Source: Cercospora beticola
Lineage: Eukaryota > Ascomycota > Dothideomycetes > Mycosphaerellales > Mycosphaerellaceae
NCBI RefSeq assembly: GCF_033473495.1
Contig: NC_088939.1
Span: 1,736,001-1,800,000, forward strand
Length of the DNA: 64,000 nt
Direction: 5' to 3'
Under the pieces are notes generated by a model. It searched no databases and was not told where the DNA came from. It saw only the letters and a list, made by a program, of their open reading frames with translations. This document shows positions 34,376 through 45,975 of this stretch, in pieces. The translations under genes were made by a program, and so were the position numbers. The stretch's first letter is position 1; each line of letters opens with the position of its first letter.

Positions 34376-34667
34376 TGCCTACTTCTACGAAGAATCGTCT
34401 CATTCGACACCCTGCTCAAGACTATTACAGTTGGATAAAGTGAATAATATAGCAAAAATGTAGACCTCAATCGGTCGTATAGTATCGAGTGCGATGCGAG
34501 AAGTATGTGAATTGCAACATAAATGCTTTTTGACTATCTCCAAAAATGTTGACTTTGCGAAATGTAGAATACTATTCTCTCGAACCCAAGTACCAAAGCG
34601 AAGATGTCGAGTATGTATTATACAAGAAATCGGCTCAAAACTTTTCGAAAATGCAGCAAACCAGTAT
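34376..34667. other. Array-to-gene gap
   Basis: This roughly 290-nt AT-richer sequence lies between the last repeat unit and the stop codon of paralogue 2. No repeat core is visible. It probably includes the 3' UTR of the minus-strand gene. Confidence 0.45.
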
Positions 34668-35992
34668 TCACTGGAACTCATCGATAGGTTCGTTCCAGTC
34701 AACGTTTCCATTTCCTCCCGAGTACGACGTCGAGCCCCAGCCATATGATGGCTGGAAAGCCGGCATAAGACCCGTGCCGTACTGGGAGGATGGCTGAGTA
34801 GCCGGCATGACACCCGTTTCGTACCGGGACTGAGAAGGTGGCATCGAGAACGAGAATTCGCCAGTGTTCACCTCGTTACCAGCTCCAAAATAGCCTCCTT
34901 GAGACCAGTCGACAGCCGAGTCGTGTCTCGCCAGGTTTCCTCCGTAGTTCGTACTGTTACCAGCGGTACTTTGGAACGCAGCAGGAGGAGGACCGGATGC
35001 GAAATTGCTGGAGGTTTGCTGCGGGAAAGATTGAGTGAATGGATGTAAATTCGGCAGCAAGGGAGGAGCCTGGTGAGTCTGGTGACCTGAAGCCATTGGG
35101 GAAGAAGCCGGGGACGGGTGTTGAGCAGCCGTTCTGCGCTTTTTGGCGGGCTTTTCGGTAGGCTCCTCTGTGGGTTGAGCGGCATTGTTCTCTGCATTGC
35201 GCTGTCTTGCCGTCTTGCTTCGTCGCGCGTTCGACTTCTTGAAGCTGTACTTTTCGGACCTCATGACCTCGGGCGCGCTGGCAATTCTCTCGAGGTTCTT
35301 GCCCTCCATCACATCTTTGGCCACCGGAGCGCAAGTCTACAGAATCTTGTCAGCAATTGAATCAGACCGGTAATCTTGTAGAATCACTTACGCTCAGCAC
35401 ACGACAAATTTCCCCAAGGCGGTCAGAGCATTTCATGCCGGAGTACTGCGCCTTGACTGCACGGAAGGTGGGCGCTTTCCAGAAATCGACATGCCATCCA
35501 TACTCGTGGAGGTAATAGACCTCTTGCTGTACGGCTGGTCAGCATGTGGTTCAGAATAGTAGTACGAAGGGCACATACCAGTAAAAACCGCCCCATTCTC
35601 TCAGCCTGGCGTGAGAGCCGCTTGGACTGCTTGTCGATAGCCCTTGTCGACGTCTCCTTCTTACACCTCTGGATGTAGGCTTCCCATTCCTGATCCGTGG
35701 CATTCGAATCTTCCGGCTTGACGTGATCATACTCCAGCACCTTGATCAAAGATTCTAGGATACTAGTCAGATGAGGAGCCTCTCTGTTTCTCACTGCATC
35801 GAGGTCGTCAATTTGTGGTGCACAGACTGTACGACCGATGGGGTCTGCGCGTGCGTCGTCGAGACTTGAGAAGTAGCGGTCCTCGATGTATTGGTCGGCC
35901 ATGATGGATACCACAGAGGCCGGAAGCCCGTTCAAGAGCCCATCATCGTCGGCAATGTCCAGACCATTGGTCTGCACACCAGAGAAGTCCAT
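34668..35992 (-). CDS. Unknown protein with KCS-AKD-EGK C-terminal module (paralogue 2)
   Basis: Predicted 405 aa from 35992-35579, 35526-35392 and 35336-34668. The introns are 52 and 55 nt (GTATGT...TACAG and GTAAGT...GTAG) and phase zero throughout. The start MDFSGVQTNGL is chosen, although the frame is open upstream to 36169. Residues about 60-135 are helical and charged. The second exon encodes EVYYLHEYGWHVDFWKAPTF. The module MKCSDRLGEICRVLS, TCAPVAKDVMEGK, APEVMRSEKYSFKKSNARR follows, matching paralogue 1 residue for residue at many positions. The C-terminal 140 residues are Gln/Pro/Gly-rich and low in complexity. Function is unknown. It faces paralogue 1 across the tandem array. Confidence 0.72.
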
Positions 35993-38749
35993 GTTGATAC
36001 TCCAGGCCTTTGCTTCAGACCTTGAGAGAGATTGCTGCAGATGTTGGAAGATGTTGAGGTTGAGATTGAAGCTCAAGATGAAGTGGTCTGCAATGGTCGG
36101 TTTTGTGCTATGCGTGCGCTTCGATGCATGTGTGGTGGATACAGGCTCCATAAAGCATATGTGAAGCATCTGCTATCAAATGCTGTTCTTGGCCACTCTG
36201 TATACACATGTGTTGCTTGTGATTGTCGGATTCTGCCAGGACTCTACAGGAAGTAGACACCGACGAGGTGAACAACATCTGTTCAGGGCCCCTGTGACAG
36301 AGCACATGTCTCCAAATCACGTTCGTAGCAGTGACTTCGATGCCAAGAGTCTGCTGAAGGAGGCTGGAAGTGACTCCAGTATTGTCACAGGCCAGCATTG
36401 TTGCGAGGATGGGTGAACCGTGAGTATTCAGCCCTGTGAAGTCGGAAAGCGCATTGTATCTGCCGATCTGCGATGAATGGCAGATGCCCTACGAGCTGTG
36501 AATTCATCAGCGAGCCGTTGCTTCACAGGAAGGGTGGCTTATGTCAGTTCGGTGCCTGTTGAGAACAGGACTGGATTCCACTACTGCTGAACATAGAAAG
36601 GTGTGCGAGGATGCAACGACTTTACCATATACTGTGTAAACAATCGCAGGATGGATATTGTCAAAAATGGAATGCTTCTAGCACGACCGATTGGTCCTCC
36701 AACGCTTCTGATATGTATACTGAGCTATTGAATGCTCTTTTGCTCAATGAGCAAAACGTAATTGGTCTGTATTTGTCAGGTTCTTGATGAAGCGGTACAT
36801 TCTGCGAATCGTCGAAGATTGGAGGAACGCTTTACAGTGGTGCTCTTCGGTCGTGCATTGAACGTAATGATATGAGTGCTACTCGACCCATGAGACTGTC
36901 AGACCTGGGGAAGCAATCATGGTCTTAGTATATCTGGAGTCCGTGGGCGTATACATGGCAGTTCGAGTCACGAATGGTGGTTGGTGAGTACGCGCACAGT
37001 TGCAGTTCTATGCGTGTCATGACCAGTCGAATATTCATGCAGCACCGTGCTAGGTCTACAAAACTTGGCGAGATTGATTACGGTTGTCCTAGGATTTGCT
37101 GTAGCCTTCGTGCCTGGCCGTTTGATGTCGAACGTACATCTCATTGCGTGCCTGCAATGCTTCTCGGCCGGCGGAAGCATGAAGTATGAAGCACGACAAT
37201 CTGACCAATCTCATGGTGAAGCTAGTCCTGCACCAGGGGTTTGCGTATCCGGGAAAAGGTGAAGACTTTTCTTAATGCTTGTCTGCAAGCAATGCTGTGA
37301 AATGGCGGTAAGGGCAAGGCGAGAGCCTCTATGCAAGGACCTATATTGTTTTGCGTATAGCTTGCAGAGGATGGACTTCGAGGGCGTTGGTTGACTGGTC
37401 ACTGGTGGATGGCGCGCTTAGGGTTCATGTATTCCGTCCTCGTCTCCTGTTAAGTTAGCTGCGTTGATGTGGACCGCCTAGTTAGGGCAAGGATTTCAGC
37501 CACCAGCCGATGCCCCATGCCTCCGGTTCAAGCCGTTGCGGCACATCGAGAGCATTTGCAATTGCGACAGCCGTGAAGACTCTCGAGGAGCATCTTGAGG
37601 TTGGCGATGTCCATGAGCAAGAACGGCAGCGTCGTTTCCTACGTCGTATAGAAGAGCGTCGTCAGCGGACAGAACTCCGACCATTGTTGCCGGTCGCGCT
37701 GGGCCAACGGCGAAATGTCGATCTGGCGCAGAGCACAACTCTGTATGATGTAGAATATGATATTGCAATATGCAGATGCGGCACGATCGAGTGCGGCAGA
37801 TACTCCCCGCACGACGATTAAAGTGCCGAAGATGGGACCTAGCTCCGATCGCTCAACAGCGGCTGAAAGCCTCAACGACGAGCGCCATCGCCATCGCCAG
37901 ATCGCGACGAGGTGGTGGTATGCAATAAGCACGAGCGCGCTCCAGAGCAGGCTGCAGAGCAGAGCAGACCGCAGAGGTCTTCGCCGGCGGCTGTGTCCGT
38001 GACGGCCAGCCCGAGGCATTGCCGCAGGTCGTCACCACCCGGGCAGCGACGGCGGGCGTTGCTGACCGGGGCGGGCGTGGCGGCGTGGTGTTGAGAGTGA
38101 AATTGTCGCTGGGCGTTGTTGTCTCGCAGTCGGCGGCAGGTCCACTCCAGCATCGCACAGCAGACTGCCGCTCCAGCATGCATGGGCTTCCCGCGCAGTG
38201 CTCGTGCTCGTGCTTCGTGTCATCACACACGCGTTCTCGACAACGATCAGCTCGAGCTCCAGACGTGGTGGTGGGGTGGGCGCGAGCGCAATGCGGCCCG
38301 CCGCAGTTTGTGGATGCTCGTGCTCATCCCACAGCGCTTCGACTTCCGCTCGGCTTGCGAACTTTCCCACCAACTTCACTTTACAACACAACACGGAATC
38401 CGCACTCTGGCCCCCTCTGTCGCCCCGAGTGTCTCGCCAGTCGAGACAGCGAGTGGGAGCACACCTTCTGGCAGAGCCATGGGTGATTAAGCCGCCTTAC
38501 AAGGTAAGCCCGTCTGCAAAGCCGCATTCAAGCCCTCGTCCCACTGCGAGTCACCTGCCATAAGGGCCAAGCACTTGGTCAGAAGCACTTTGCACGACGA
38601 GCAAACGCGTGAGGCATATCGGCCTTGCACTACGGACTCCCGCCCAGCACAATGGACCACAAAGTTGCCCAGTACCTGCTTCGACCAACAAACAGCCCAC
38701 AAGTCCCTGCCGACAACACACGGATAATAGACTTCCCATTACCCGAAGC
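35993..38749. other. Gene-free stretch, 2.8 kb
   Basis: This region lies between paralogue 2 (minus) and the next gene (plus). Frames of 60-155 codons occur, mostly in the GC-rich part at 37.5-38.7 kb. They overlap on both strands and are Ala/Arg/Ser-rich without any domain, so they look like chance frames. No repeat unit of the neighbouring array was seen here. Confidence 0.5.
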
Positions 38750-39487
38750 ATGGCCGAGCAACCACAATCCTTCCGCGATATTTCGAGCTTTTCCCTTTCT
38801 CAGAATGCACTCAAACATGAATCCTCGGTCCCTGACACAGAGCGCCCTCCGCTCGCCACCCACCTCGCGCACATACCTCTAATCACGATCACCACTTCTG
38901 ACACGTTGATAAACAGACCGCCGTCGACATCGACAGCGGAGAACGAAAACATCAACAGACCCGATACTGCTGTTGCATACACTTGGGCGAGCTCATTTGC
39001 AGCAACCCGGGCTGTTTCCCGACCAGCAACACGGCCAACATATCAGAAAGGTGCCAGCACTCCAGCCATACCAACTCAAATCAGAACCAACGCCATGTCA
39101 CAAGCGCAGCCAGGCCTAGTTCGGCGAGCTACACAGGCAGTTTCCCAGCACCTCGGACAAAGTAGCTCTATACCAAATGCCCCGACACATTGGCATGACG
39201 CGCACCACCGACAGTACCTGCTAATGGTATGGGACAAGACCGTGGAACTTGCTGCGACATCGAGCAAGTACCCGCAATCGAGCTCGTCTCATCTTCACTC
39301 AACCTACGTAACACTTATGCGGAGATTCCCCGATCTCGAACAAGGGACTGTGCCTTTAACAACCGACTGGATGGAGTATGTGCTCGGCGCGGCATTGCGG
39401 CGTCCGTTTTGCACAGCTGAGAGGATGGGCAGATGGGAGGTGCTGGCCTCTAGCGGTGGATCTCGAGGGACCTGGGGTCCTTGGTGA
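38750..39487 (+). CDS. Hypothetical protein, Ser/Thr-rich N-terminal half
   Basis: 245 aa from the ATG at 38750 (MAEQPQSFRDISSFSLSQNA); the frame is open upstream to 38609. Residues 1-150 are Ser/Thr/Pro-rich and probably disordered. The second half looks folded and helical: APTHWHDAHHRQYLLMVWDK, then YVTLMRRFPDLEQG, then TTDWMEYVLGAALRRPF. No signal peptide or membrane segment and no known domain was recognised. It is intronless in this model. It converges on the GILT gene. Moderately confident that it is a real gene because the folded half is uninterrupted and non-repetitive. Confidence 0.5.
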   Translation: MAEQPQSFRDISSFSLSQNALKHESSVPDTERPPLATHLAHIPLITITTSDTLINRPPSTSTAENENINRPDTAVAYTWASSFAATRAVSRPATRPTYQKGASTPAIPTQIRTNAMSQAQPGLVRRATQAVSQHLGQSSSIPNAPTHWHDAHHRQYLLMVWDKTVELAATSSKYPQSSSSHLHSTYVTLMRRFPDLEQGTVPLTTDWMEYVLGAALRRPFCTAERMGRWEVLASSGGSRGTWGPW

Positions 39488-39792
39488 ACTGAAGAGAGCT
39501 GTGTGATTGTCACTGGGAGTTTTTGAGGTGTACGGAGCGGGCGAGGCGGTATGGAATGGCCTTATGCTAGTGGGAGCCAATTATCCGACAGCACGACATT
39601 TACTGCGATTCTTCAACATGCATGGCGAAATGGAGGCATAGCGTTGTCACTTTTTAGACGCAGCTCACGGGGGTTCTACTCGGCGCAACAAAGAAAGCAT
39701 GATTTACATGAGGACATGAAAGGCTTATGAAGAATGAATTCTCAAACGGGCTGTCAATCAAGACAGTACCCGGCTATGAAACGGCATAGCTT
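39488..39792. other. Convergent intergenic region
   Basis: This 305-nt gap lies between the ends of the hypothetical gene and the GILT gene. Nothing was recognised. Confidence 0.45.
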
Positions 39793-40794
39793 TCAGTAGA
39801 ATGAAGAAGAGAGATCGAGAATATCTCGTACCAAATCAGATGGCTGAGAGCCTCCCTCACAATCTGTCCATTTCCCGCCATCTCGAATGCAGCGGATTTC
39901 GTTGTTGAGGCGAACGGTACAGCTTTTGGTGACGCCCACTGATGCCGAGTGGTTGAAGCTGGCCTGTCAAAATGTCAGTGCTGAGTTTGCAATCATATAG
40001 AGGCAGTCGGTGCCAGTACGTACCTGTAACCGCTTTACGGCAAGCTCGCCGTCGTCGTTGCTGGTGCATTTGTTGACACGCTCAAAGTCGATACCATGCT
40101 CCAGAGCACAGTCTTCCAGCAAAGCTCGCTCTGGAATCTTCTGATACTCTCTCGTCAAACACATCGTGAATCCGAGGTAGATCTATCGAACACATTGTTA
40201 GCACCATCTCACATCGTGCCAAATTCGCCACTCATCATGCAAAGGCCACAAGACATCGCACAAGAAAGAGTCGCTCCATCTCACCTTTGGATCCGGATAC
40301 AAATGCGCCGCACACAACTCAATAATATTTCCCAAACACTCCTCCTGCCCATGCATACACTTCACCCCATCATCATGATCCGTGATCGACCCGATATACG
40401 ACAGGCGGAAATCCACTTTATCAGAGACTTTCTGCATCGCAGGTAAGATCAAATCGTGGAGACAGTCTTTCGCATCGGGACATTTGGACATGATGTGGGC
40501 TTCTAGTGGAACTCGAGTGATTCCATCGTAGGGCCAGGAAGAGTCGTCGTCGAAGGTGTCGAATGCGATGAGAGTAAGCATGAGGGCCATGAAGGTGAGC
40601 AGGAGGCCTGTGACGGAAAACATAATGCGTTTGTGCCAGGTGCCGCTTGTTGTGCGGGACCAGGCTTTCATGTAGCGGCGTTGGGCGGCGAAGACATCTT
40701 GTTGGAGTTCGGAGAGGGAGCGTTCGACTTCGGGCTCGGTGGAGGCGTCTGTGGTTGGGAGGAGAGGCTGCTTTTCTGTTATTTGCGAGGCCAT
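39793..40794 (-). CDS. GILT-family thiol reductase, membrane anchored
   Basis: Predicted 279 aa from 40794-40285, 40182-40024 and 39963-39793. The introns are 102 and 60 nt, with GTGAG and GTACGT donors. A cytosolic leader precedes a single transmembrane helix at about residues 57-78 (MFSVTGLLLTFMALMLTLIA), giving a type II topology. The luminal part begins VPLEAHIMSKCPDAKDC, then has the GILT signature as CMHGQEECLGNIIELC, and later CALEHGIDFERVNKC. GILT enzymes reduce protein disulfides in acidic compartments. The N-terminal cysteine pair is C-x5-C (residues about 105 and 111) instead of the C-x2-C of animal GILT. The start MASQITEKQP is preferred over an upstream in-frame ATG. The family is clear; the activity is uncertain. 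Confidence 0.86.
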
Positions 40795-41403
40795 CTTTGA
40801 TGATTGTAATGATGGCACAGGTGGGTGCAAGAGAAAAGGTGAAGCTGCAGGTCGTCAGATGTTGGAAGTGGCGACTGAATACAGAGGTACGGACAGGGAT
40901 GATGGCGAGCTGATCGGAACGTCGGCACCGGTGAATCGGGTTTAGCGTTCTTTTGTCGTCTCGACGACTTCACGGCTTTGTTGAGCAACGATTCATCGTT
41001 CAAGCTTGCATGAATCACGATGGTGCTGATGCACAGCTGGAGACTAACCGCCCGGACTCACACATCGAAATCATTTTGGCTAAATTTGTGTAGGGTCATA
41101 GCACAAGTATCATAAATGCAGTTACATCGCACTGCCTAGTTGTCAGAGTCTGCTTCCCGAGTCTCATCAGAGATCCGCTTCATAATCAATACTGGCCAAA
41201 AGAAGATCCGAAACTCCAGGAGTTGCAGTCCACAATGCTCTACTGGCCGAGATCGGCTCCTCTCGCAAGCCGATGGTATCTTCTCCAAAATTTGAAACCT
41301 GATGCTACTATACAATGTCCCAAGTGTGCTAGTGAGCTTGCGCTTCGCTCATCGTGAAGTTTCCTCAGTCGGATCGTCTTTCGAAAATCTGACGAGCAAA
41401 GCT
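40795..41403. other. Intergenic region
   Basis: This 609-nt sequence contains the GILT promoter (minus strand) and the downstream flank of the coiled-coil gene. No supported feature was found. Confidence 0.45.
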
Positions 41404-42102
41404 TTACTCGTCCTTGACCCATTTCGTCATCTCCTTGACGACTTTCTTGCGGATCTCGAGGTCCTTCTCGACGACTTGAATCCTGGCCTTAGTTCTGGTG
41501 ATAAGGTGCTCATCCAGGATGTGCTTGTACTCTGCTCGCTTCTGGAGGTCGCGAAACTTCTGGATCTCGTCGTGCTCCAGATGAAGTGCTTTCTCAGCTT
41601 CTTTCAGCTTTGAGTACCAGACCTTCTTGTCACGCGACAGGATGTACCTGATAGTCGTGTCGTTGTCTCTTGCGCAGCTTACGATTTCCTCCATTCTCTG
41701 CTTGTTATGGGTATTTGGCATAGCTTTGCCTGCTTGACGCTTGAAAGCTTGGGCATATTTCTCCTTAAGTCGCGCCTCGACTTCGACTTTTGGGAGCCAC
41801 TGTTTGAACTCTTCCAGCCAGTATTTCTCCTCAGCAGCGTCCTCAAGGTCGATGATATCCGTGTCTTGATGGATATTGTTACCATCGTCAGATGGTGGAG
41901 AAAGACCAAAGGCCTGGCGAGCAGGCTGCTCGACCTCGAACTCAACTTCGCCCTTGATATCGTGCTCGGCAAGACGAGGCTTCGATGGACGCTCACCATC
42001 CGAAGCCTCGTCTTGCACAAACAGCGCATCGCTGCCATGTGGTCCGCTCATCACAGAGCCAGAACGTCCGAAAGCGCCGGGGGTGAGGAATGACTCATTC
42101 AT
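41404..42102 (-). CDS. Charged coiled-coil protein, unknown
   Basis: 232-aa intronless frame. Residues 1-85 are polar and acidic (GEVEFEVEQPARQAFGLSPP, DTDIIDLEDAAEEKYWLEEF). The rest is highly charged and helical (VEVEARLKEKYAQAFKRQAG, LKEAEKALHLEHDEIQKFRD) and ends IRKKVVKEMTKWVKDE, giving a probable coiled coil over about residues 150-232. No DNA-binding or enzymatic motif was seen. It is divergent from the first RBR gene. Composition and length support a real gene; no function is proposed. Confidence 0.55.
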   Translation of the reverse strand: MNESFLTPGAFGRSGSVMSGPHGSDALFVQDEASDGERPSKPRLAEHDIKGEVEFEVEQPARQAFGLSPPSDDGNNIHQDTDIIDLEDAAEEKYWLEEFKQWLPKVEVEARLKEKYAQAFKRQAGKAMPNTHNKQRMEEIVSCARDNDTTIRYILSRDKKVWYSKLKEAEKALHLEHDEIQKFRDLQKRAEYKHILDEHLITRTKARIQVVEKDLEIRKKVVKEMTKWVKDE

Positions 42103-43447
42103 GTTGGACTTGGTGTCGAGATAGATCTGCTTGCAGATACTGGTATGACTTCAAAGATGTTCGAGTTGCGAATCTTCGGGCCGTGGGCTGGCAGACTTCT
42201 TCTTTGATCTGGAAAGTCCTCATTAGCTCTACCGCTCGACGAAGACGAGCATTTGCATGATTCTGGGGATGTTGCGTACTTGTTCTGGTTTGCGGACTTC
42301 AAATGTCGGGGATTATGGCGACTGTCACTGTCGGCGAAGGGACTGCTTGCAAGTTTGAGCTAGCCGAAGCTGCAGAGTTGCTCTTGTGATGGGATGGAAA
42401 TTTGCTAGAAGCTGGAAAGTCAGTACCTGTTCATCCGAGTAGTGGTATAATAAGCGGACTCTCGAGTGGAGCTCAATGCGACGTTCACGATTCCGGACTG
42501 AGCGTGTTCTGCACCACTTGTCGCGCTGTTTGTCGCATTAGCCACGACCAACGTGAGAGACCCAAGATTGAAGTCAATAACAGACGAGAGTGTCACAAAT
42601 TTCTGGAATTGGCAAGGTCTTCAGACCAACGTCACTTACCAGCAACAAAGTCCTTGTCGGCTTTGCCTCAAGATGAGCAAGAGAGAACCTTTGAGCCGTG
42701 TGATGTGTTTGGCTTTTCTGTGAAGGGTCCAGGTGGAAACTGGTGTGACAAGATCGGGGCTTTGTGTTTGTGGTTGTAGTCGATATGTGTGTGTAATGTT
42801 GAAGAGTTGGCGGCGAAGGGGAGCCCCCTTTTATGCCATCTCCGACCGGCAAATGCATCACACATGCGCTTAGTTGCACGTTCTACCACACACCTCATTT
42901 GCAAAGAAGGTGCGCCCAACCTCACTCAGTAGATCACATGCAATGAGATTCCGAGATGAATTTCATTGCGTGGGTCTGCTCATGCCATTTCCGCAAGCTA
43001 TTCATCAGACTTGTGTGCCAGCCCGGTGAATGCAGACCACAGAGTTTGATTCCGAGAACGTTCGGATGAATGCAACACACTAGCCAGTCGTGATCCTCAA
43101 GGACAAATATTGTGCCCCGGCGACTAGTAAGTACAGAACACGCACCTTCTCATTGAACACGGATCGAATAGCGTGAAGTGAGGGCAAAATTCGCGTGTCC
43201 GGCCTTGAAAAATGGTGATGAGTGTTGAATGGCAGCCTATCACACCTCACTTTGGCAAGCTATGCCAGTACTTGCTCGTTCATTCACAGCCAGATCGATC
43301 GCGGTCTGAGGTCAAGTGCGCTAGCTTGCTCTGATCATTTTCGCTGCGCGTTCAACCCCAAGGCGGACATCCACAGCAACACACGTATCCTCACCATCCA
43401 GCTCTTCGACAAAGCCATAGAGCTCTTCAACACAGTCATCCAGCATT
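42103..43447. other. Divergent intergenic region, 1.3 kb
   Basis: This lies between the coiled-coil gene (minus) and the first RBR gene (plus). A few frames of 65-125 codons are unconvincing. A CA/GT-rich patch (GTGTGTGTAA) lies near 42785. No other structure was seen. Confidence 0.45.
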
Positions 43448-44512
43448 ATGAGTCCCAGGAAACAATGCCCCGTCTGTCGCTCTCAGGTTGCGAGCTTCAG
43501 AAGCTCTTTAAGCACATGCGTTGACCAGAGAACCAAGCAAGCCATCCAGCACGGGGAAGACGAACGCGCGTGCAGTGAATGCTGGGAGCTGTACCTCAGC
43601 ATGCAAGTCGAAGAGAGTCCAGTGATCTATTTCCCGCACTCTGGAGACCATATGACAAACATCCAGTGTATGTTCTGTCCCAGCTCCCTTATGAGGTCCG
43701 AATTGGAGCAGCTGTCTCATGCCGACACCATCGTCAGGTAAGCCGCAATATGCTCTCAAACCATATGTCCGCAAGGCTGATGTATGCGTGCGTCCAGATA
43801 CGATACGAAGAGAGTCCAGGAAACAAAACGGAAGTGCCAAGCTCGTTGTCAAGGCATTGACACTCCATTTCAGGATTTCGACCGAGCAGCAGAAGGCCGC
43901 ATCTTTACATGCCACGCCTGCAACTTTGCAACCTGCGTCGACTGTGATCGTCCAGAGCACTTTGGAGAGACCTGTACGCAGTACCAGCAGCGCGTAAACA
44001 ATGACCCTGTCCGCGTCGTAGCCGAAGCAGCCACTCTGGAGAAAGATCACTGCCCAAATTGCAAAGTACCACACGAGCATGTTAAAAATGGCTGCGGCTA
44101 CACTATATGCTCAAGCAATGTAGCCGAAGTTCCCGGTGGCTGCGGTTTTCGCTTTTGCAGCGGTTGTCATATCCCGTGGGTCGGCGAGGGCAGTGCCTAT
44201 CTTGGCGGCAGGCCTCAGCATTTGCCCTTTTGCAAACACCACTTCCAGCTCTGCAAGCTATGCAACCGCAAAAACCATCCGGAGGAATCCTGCGAGGAGT
44301 ACCTATACCGGTTGAGGCCGATCGCCGATGCAGGGAATGCGCAGCACAAGTCAGCGCCTGGCGAGAAGCATTGGGAGACTGGCCACGGAACCAAGAATCG
44401 ATTCGAGATGAGCGTGACATATGTCGAGAGAGAGCAGCAGCGGAAGGAGCGTCAGAGGAACAGTCGAAAGAGGAAAGCTGAGGAGTCGGTTGCAGGTTCA
44501 GCTTCAGGTTGA
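43448..44512 (+). CDS. RBR-type (RING-IBR-RING) E3 ubiquitin ligase-like protein 1
   Basis: Predicted 334 aa from 43448-43737 and 43798-44512; the 60-nt intron has GTAAGC and CCAG ends. A RING1-like part (CPVCRSQ, later ACSECWELYLSM, IQCMFCPSSLMRSEL) precedes an IBR-like part (FTCHACNFATCVDC, then C/H ligands) and a RING2-like part (DHCPNCKVPHEHVKNGCGYT, CGFRFCSGCHIPW). In RBR ligases the RING2 cysteine after the GC-x-(H/Y) turn forms the ubiquitin thioester; the candidate here lies in NGCGYTIC. The C-terminus is a Lys/Arg-rich coil (EREQQRKERQRNSRKRK). The layout matches the gene at 48538-49413, so the two are probable paralogues. Substrates are unknown. Confidence 0.82.
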
Positions 44513-44745
44513 CAGGCATGACAAAAAGGAGAGATCCAAGAGAACAGGTCGTGTGAAATTTCTGGTTTGGTATTGCAAGTCGCGACCAATGCATCTTGGT
44601 CTCGCGTTATCGTGGGTACTGAGTCCCCTTTCATCATGTTGAGCTCGGGTCTGCAGAGCAGTCAATGTATCAAAGTCATGCAAACACCACCAGCGCCAGC
44701 GCTAATCCCAAACACATATCAATCATCTCATAACTTGTCATCACG

Positions 44746-45975
44746 TCATTGCACCATGGCATCGCCAGCGGACGATGCTGTGTCAGGCCCGTCCAAGCCG
44801 ATAGGGATCACAGCCGGCAGATCTGCCTTTGCCTCTCTTGCCAACGCTTCTGCCCAGGCTCTGCCTCGCACAAGCTTGCGTATCTTTGCTTCTGACCGCT
44901 GTCCTCTGCTTTCCAGTATAGCCTTGTTCACACTTGTAGCCACCTTCTCGCGCAGTCGAAGGTCCAACAACTCTTTGAACTCCTGCTGCATCTTATCGGG
45001 AGGGAAGATCATAAGCGCCATAGTTCGCTGAAGAGCCTCTTGGTATTTTGCATCGGTGGGTGCTTTCGGCGCGAGCTGTTCTGTGGCAAAGTCCAGCGCT
45101 GGGCGGAAGTCATCACTAGTTGGCTGTGGCCCATCGGCAGGTCGAATGATGATGCCACGAATCAGCTCAATCAGCTGTAGCTGAAGTAGATTGAAGTGGA
45201 GTAGCTGGTTTTGATCGAGGATCTGTACGGAAGACCATTGTCAGCGAAGTGCGCATGGCAAGCTTCTTGAACAATGATGCGGGCAGCTAGAGCGAGATCA
45301 TACTGAGGACTGAAGTGTAGTTTATTGATATCATCAAAACCCGAAGGTATATGAGTGGTGCATGAAACAATAATCATGTCGGTGCGGGATGGAGGAAGAC
45401 TGCGGACATACCTGGTGGTCGATCTCGTTGATGAGCTCGATGGCCTCTTCCACATTGCCAGCGTGGATGGCATTGCGCACAGCGACGCGCTCCCGAATGC
45501 TCTCCATGTCCTCGGGGTTGCCGACGTTGGTCTCCTGAGCAAACTTCTCTGCTGCGGCGGGATAGCCTTCTGAGACGAGATAGTCCATGATAACCCAATT
45601 GATCTCGCTGCGTCGGAACTTGTTAGCCGGGAACTTGTCAAGCCTGGCGCGCTCTTCGTGGCGCGCCGTCAACACTGATCGCAGCATGTTCGAGGCTTCT
45701 GCTCAATGCAATAGAGATGCAATGGCGTGGTTCAGAGGTACAAATATATCTTTCTCCGCAGTATGTCTAGGAGAGATTCCCATTTGTTTTTGACACATCA
45801 TGTAGGTGGGGTCGGAAGGGAGGTGCAGCGCGTACCTACCTCTTGCTCGGCTTCTTCTCCTCCACCTTCGCATCGAAAGAGTGTGTGGGCCGCATCGTGG
45901 AAGGCGCAGATGGCGATGAGCTCTGTGGGCAGCATTAGATAGGCGCGACTCGTGGAGCTGTCGTGGACTCACCAT
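44746..45975 (-). CDS. GID8: GID/CTLH ubiquitin-ligase complex subunit Gid8 (LisH-CTLH)
   Basis: Predicted 252 aa from 45975-45973, 45922-45840, 45607-45412 and 45222-44746. The start ATG is the last codon of exon 1, directly followed by GTGAGT. Exon 2 gives SSSPSAPSTMRPTHSFDAKV and ends KPSK. Exon 3 continues SEINWVIMDYLVSEGYPAAA, the LisH motif (about residues 29-63), then the CTLH region (IRERVAVRNAIHAGNVEEAI). Exon 4 carries LHFNLLQLQLIELIRG and the CRA part. The introns are 50, 232 and 189 nt. Gid8 is the scaffold of the GID/CTLH E3 complex, which degrades gluconeogenic enzymes in yeast. An ATG at 45687 gives a plausible shorter frame, but it lies inside intron 2. The N-terminal model fits the family much better. 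Confidence 0.9.

Noticed and set aside
37496..38600. Several GC-rich frames of 70-155 codons
   Set aside because: They overlap on opposite strands, are Ala/Arg/Ser/Cys-rich and have no recognisable motif; probably chance frames in a GC-rich promoter region.
45703..45975. 90-codon minus-strand frame starting at 45975
   Set aside because: It reads through the predicted first intron of GID8; the spliced reading gives the family N-terminus instead.
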